Below, piece after piece: positions 21,640-23,927 of a stretch of 23,927 nt of DNA. The translations under genes were made by a program, and so were the position numbers. The stretch covers positions 1 through 23,927 of the forward strand of contig CAZGCA010000095.1 of NCBI GenBank assembly GCA_964524145.1. The letters run 5' to 3'. Source of the stretch: CAZGCA01 sp964524145. Lineage in GTDB: Bacteria; Hydrogenedentota; CAZGCA01. The notes beneath the pieces were generated by a model that saw only the letters and a program-made list of their open reading frames with translations, did no database searches and was not told the DNA's origin. How positions within the stretch are numbered: the first letter of the stretch is position 1; every line of letters begins with the position of its first letter.

Positions 21640-23898
21640 ATGTTGGGTCGAGGAGTATTTAGCATTCTCGCGGTGTTGATCCTAATGTGTGTCAGTAGTT
21701 ATGGTCGTGCTGAGTGGCGCCCGGTGGAAGGCCGCATAATGACGCGTTGGGCAGAAGAAGTCTCGCCCGAGAACGCGTTGCCAGAATATCCGCGCCCGAT
21801 GATGGTGCGGAAACAGTGGCAGAACCTGAACGGTGTGTGGGAGTATGCCATTCGTCCACGCCAAGAGGCGCAGCCGGAATCCTACGACGGCGACATTCTT
21901 GTTCCTTTCCCCATCGAGTCCGCTCTTTCCGGAGTCCAGAAGCCCATTGGAGAAGACAAACGGCTGTGGTATCGACGTCAGTTCCAGGTGCCCGACGAGT
22001 GGAACGGCAACCGTGTCCTGTTGCATTTCGGTGGTGTGGATTGGGAGACGACGGCATGGGTGAACGGCAAGGAAGTGGGTGCACACCGGGGATGCTATGA
22101 CCGCTTCCATTTCGACATCACGGACGCGCTAAACCCGGCCGCCGATCAGGAGATCGTGCTCGCGGTGTGGGATCCCACGGACAAGGGATTCCAGGCGCGC
22201 GGCAAACAGGTCTCCGAACCGCAGGGCATCTGGTATACCGCGGTGACGGGCATTTGGCAGACGGTATGGTTGGAGCCGGTACCGGACTCGTCGGTCGAAG
22301 CGCTTAAGATGGTGCCCGACATCGATGCGGGCGTGCTCGAGATCTCGGTCCAGTGCCGCGGCACGGAGGCGACTGATACGGTTCTGGCGGTGGCCACCGC
22401 CGACGGCAAGAGGGTAGCCACGGCGCTGGCACCGGTCGGCAACCCGATTGCCTTGATGATCGACGAACCCAGACTCTGGTCCCCCGACTCGCCGTTCCTT
22501 TACGACGTGGAGATCACACTCCAGCGGGACGGAAACACGCTGGACGAAGTAACCAGCTACTTCGGCATGCGAAAGATCGCGCTGGGCAAGGACCCGGACG
22601 GCGTGAGCCGTCTTTTCCTCAACAACGAGCCGCTCTTCCAAATCGGCCCGCTCGACCAGGGCTGGTGGCCGGACGGGCTTTACACCGCGCCCACCGATGA
22701 TGCGCTAAGATACGATGTCGAGATCACCCGAAAGCTCGGCTACAACATGGCACGCAAACACGTCAAGATAGAGCCCGCACGCTGGTACTACCACTGCGAT
22801 CAACTCGGTCTGCTCGTGTGGCAGGACATGCCGAGCGGAGACAAGTACATCGGCCGAAACGACCCCGATATCGAACGCAGCGAGGAGTCGGAAAGACAAT
22901 TTCGCAACGAGTATAAATCTTTGATCGATAACTTCGGTAACCACCCGTCCATCGTGATGTGGGTGATATTCAACGAGGGATGGGGCCAGTTCGACACCGC
23001 GGGATTGACCGCGTGGACCAAGAAGTACGACCCCAGCCGTCTCGTGGACCAGGCCAGCGGCTGGACGGACCGCGGCGGTGCAGACGTGCACGACATCCAC
23101 AGCTATCCGGGACCGGCCATGCCGGCCACCGAACCCACCCGCGCTGCAGTACTCGGCGAGTTCGGCGGTCTCGGAATTCCGGTGGAAGGCCACCTCTGGT
23201 GGGACAAACGGAACTGGGGATATCGAAGTTTCGAAACGACCGATGAGCTGGCAAACGGTTACTCAGGGCTCATCTTCAGGTTGCGACCGCTGATCGGGAG
23301 GGGGCTTGCGGCAGCGGTCTATACCCAGACCACCGACGTCGAAGGCGAGGTTAACGGGTTGATGACCTACGACCGTGCGCTCGTGAAGATGGGTGTTGAA
23401 CGGCTGGCTGCCATGAACGCCCGGGTCTTTCTGCCGCCACCTATCGTCGAGACCGTCGTACCGACCTCCGGGAAGAAAGCACAGGTATGGCGGTACACCA
23501 CCGGCAAACCACCCGAGGGATGGCAATCGCCGGACTTCGATGACAGTTCATGGAACACCGGTCCGGGTGTTTTCGGCACGAAAGGTACGCCGGGAGCCGT
23601 CGTACGCACGCGATGGGACACCAAATACATCTGGCTGCGCCGCACCTTCGTCCTGGATCAGAGCGAGGTCGACAGTCTTTGGTTAAACATCCTGCACGAT
23701 GAAGACGCGCACGTGTATCTGAACGGCGTGCGCGCTGCCAACACCAAAGGGCACTCCACAAACTACGTGCCTGTGCAGATAGCTGCGGAAGCACGGGCCG
23801 CTCTGAAAGCCGGAGAAAACACGATCGCCGTACGCTGCCGTCAGACTGAAGGCGGACAAAGCATCGACGTCGGTCTCATCCGGTACGAAGAACGTTGA
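21640..23898 (+). CDS. Secreted GH2 glycosidase with C-terminal binding domain
   Basis: The product is 752 residues. A signal peptide (about 1-24, ending YGRA) is followed by the GH2 sugar-binding domain (about 45-215: PEYPRPMMVRKQWQNLNGVW, YRRQFQVP, HFGGVDWETTAWVNGKEVG), the Ig-like domain (216-310) and the barrel (311-595). The acid/base is Glu446 in WVIFNEGWGQF; the nucleophile is Glu507 in AVLGEFGGLG. A galactose-binding-like domain (about 605-752: WQSPDFDDSSWNTGPGVFG, LHDEDAHVYLNG, LKAGENTIAVRC) closes the protein. It is not of LacZ type, so the substrate could be a beta-galactoside, beta-mannoside, beta-glucuronide or other. ATG 21640 has AAGGGAG (21624-21630) upstream; earlier in-frame starts lie in the methylase remnant. 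Confidence 0.92.
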   Translation: MLGRGVFSILAVLILMCVSSYGRAEWRPVEGRIMTRWAEEVSPENALPEYPRPMMVRKQWQNLNGVWEYAIRPRQEAQPESYDGDILVPFPIESALSGVQKPIGEDKRLWYRRQFQVPDEWNGNRVLLHFGGVDWETTAWVNGKEVGAHRGCYDRFHFDITDALNPAADQEIVLAVWDPTDKGFQARGKQVSEPQGIWYTAVTGIWQTVWLEPVPDSSVEALKMVPDIDAGVLEISVQCRGTEATDTVLAVATADGKRVATALAPVGNPIALMIDEPRLWSPDSPFLYDVEITLQRDGNTLDEVTSYFGMRKIALGKDPDGVSRLFLNNEPLFQIGPLDQGWWPDGLYTAPTDDALRYDVEITRKLGYNMARKHVKIEPARWYYHCDQLGLLVWQDMPSGDKYIGRNDPDIERSEESERQFRNEYKSLIDNFGNHPSIVMWVIFNEGWGQFDTAGLTAWTKKYDPSRLVDQASGWTDRGGADVHDIHSYPGPAMPATEPTRAAVLGEFGGLGIPVEGHLWWDKRNWGYRSFETTDELANGYSGLIFRLRPLIGRGLAAAVYTQTTDVEGEVNGLMTYDRALVKMGVERLAAMNARVFLPPPIVETVVPTSGKKAQVWRYTTGKPPEGWQSPDFDDSSWNTGPGVFGTKGTPGAVVRTRWDTKYIWLRRTFVLDQSEVDSLWLNILHDEDAHVYLNGVRAANTKGHSTNYVPVQIAAEARAALKAGENTIAVRCRQTEGGQSIDVGLIRYEER

Positions 23899-23927
23899 GC
23901 AGCGACCTGCCTCGCGTTCCTGGAGTC

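Overview
The window is about 24 kb of high-GC bacterial DNA. The gene content points to a polysaccharide-degrading heterotroph of the PVC group (Planctomycetota, Lentisphaerota, Verrucomicrobiota) or a neighbour such as Hydrogenedentota: GH2 and GH95 glycosidases, a DUF2961 protein, an alginate-lyase-like protein, a corrinoid-methyltransferase-like UroD homologue and a solute:sodium symporter with a small partner. This placement is an inference; no rRNA or housekeeping gene is present. I see no tRNA, CRISPR array or intact insertion sequence.

Region 1 (1-7100, + strand) is a tight operon. It holds the 3' part of a LacZ-type beta-galactosidase, a GH95 alpha-L-fucosidase, a UroD/MtaA-family protein, a small two-helix membrane protein and an SSS symporter. 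The likely theme is removal of fucose from fucosylated galactosides, hydrolysis of the galactoside, and uptake of a product. Region 2 (7132-10907) has a consensus sigma-70 promoter with an embedded inverted repeat driving a secreted DUF2961 protein. It is followed by a sugar-type ABC binding protein and permease with no ATPase gene. Region 3 (10934-12676, - strand) is a Tat-exported D-aminoacylase-type amidohydrolase that converges on the permease.

Region 4 (about 13050-19471) is the most interesting part: a mobile integron cassette array. A 3' remnant of an integron integrase (stop at 13439) is followed, in the same orientation, by an attI-like junction at 13617 and six consecutive cassettes, each ending in a recognisable attC site. 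All six attC sites have one unpaired base in the 5' arm of the stem, as attC sites do. In cassettes 3 to 6 the first six bases of the cassette are exactly complementary to the R'' box of the cassette's own attC, which fixes the boundaries. The cassettes encode a small two-helix membrane protein, a three-helix membrane protein with a pseudopilin-like tail, a coiled-coil lipoprotein, a very large (797 aa) secreted alpha/beta hydrolase, a DinB-like protein, and a membrane/coiled-coil/zinc-ribbon protein. The integrase lies on the same strand as the cassettes, the 'reverse' layout described for Blastopirellula, Treponema and Chlorobium integrons.

Region 5 (19466-21640) is a gene-poor stretch with broken remnants: a minus-strand fragment ending exactly at the last cassette junction, a tyrosine-recombinase-like tail, and a frameshifted DNA-methylase fragment. 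They surround an intact secreted alginate-lyase-family gene. Region 6 (21640-23898) is a secreted GH2 glycosidase with a C-terminal galactose-binding-like domain, returning to the glycan-degradation theme of region 1.
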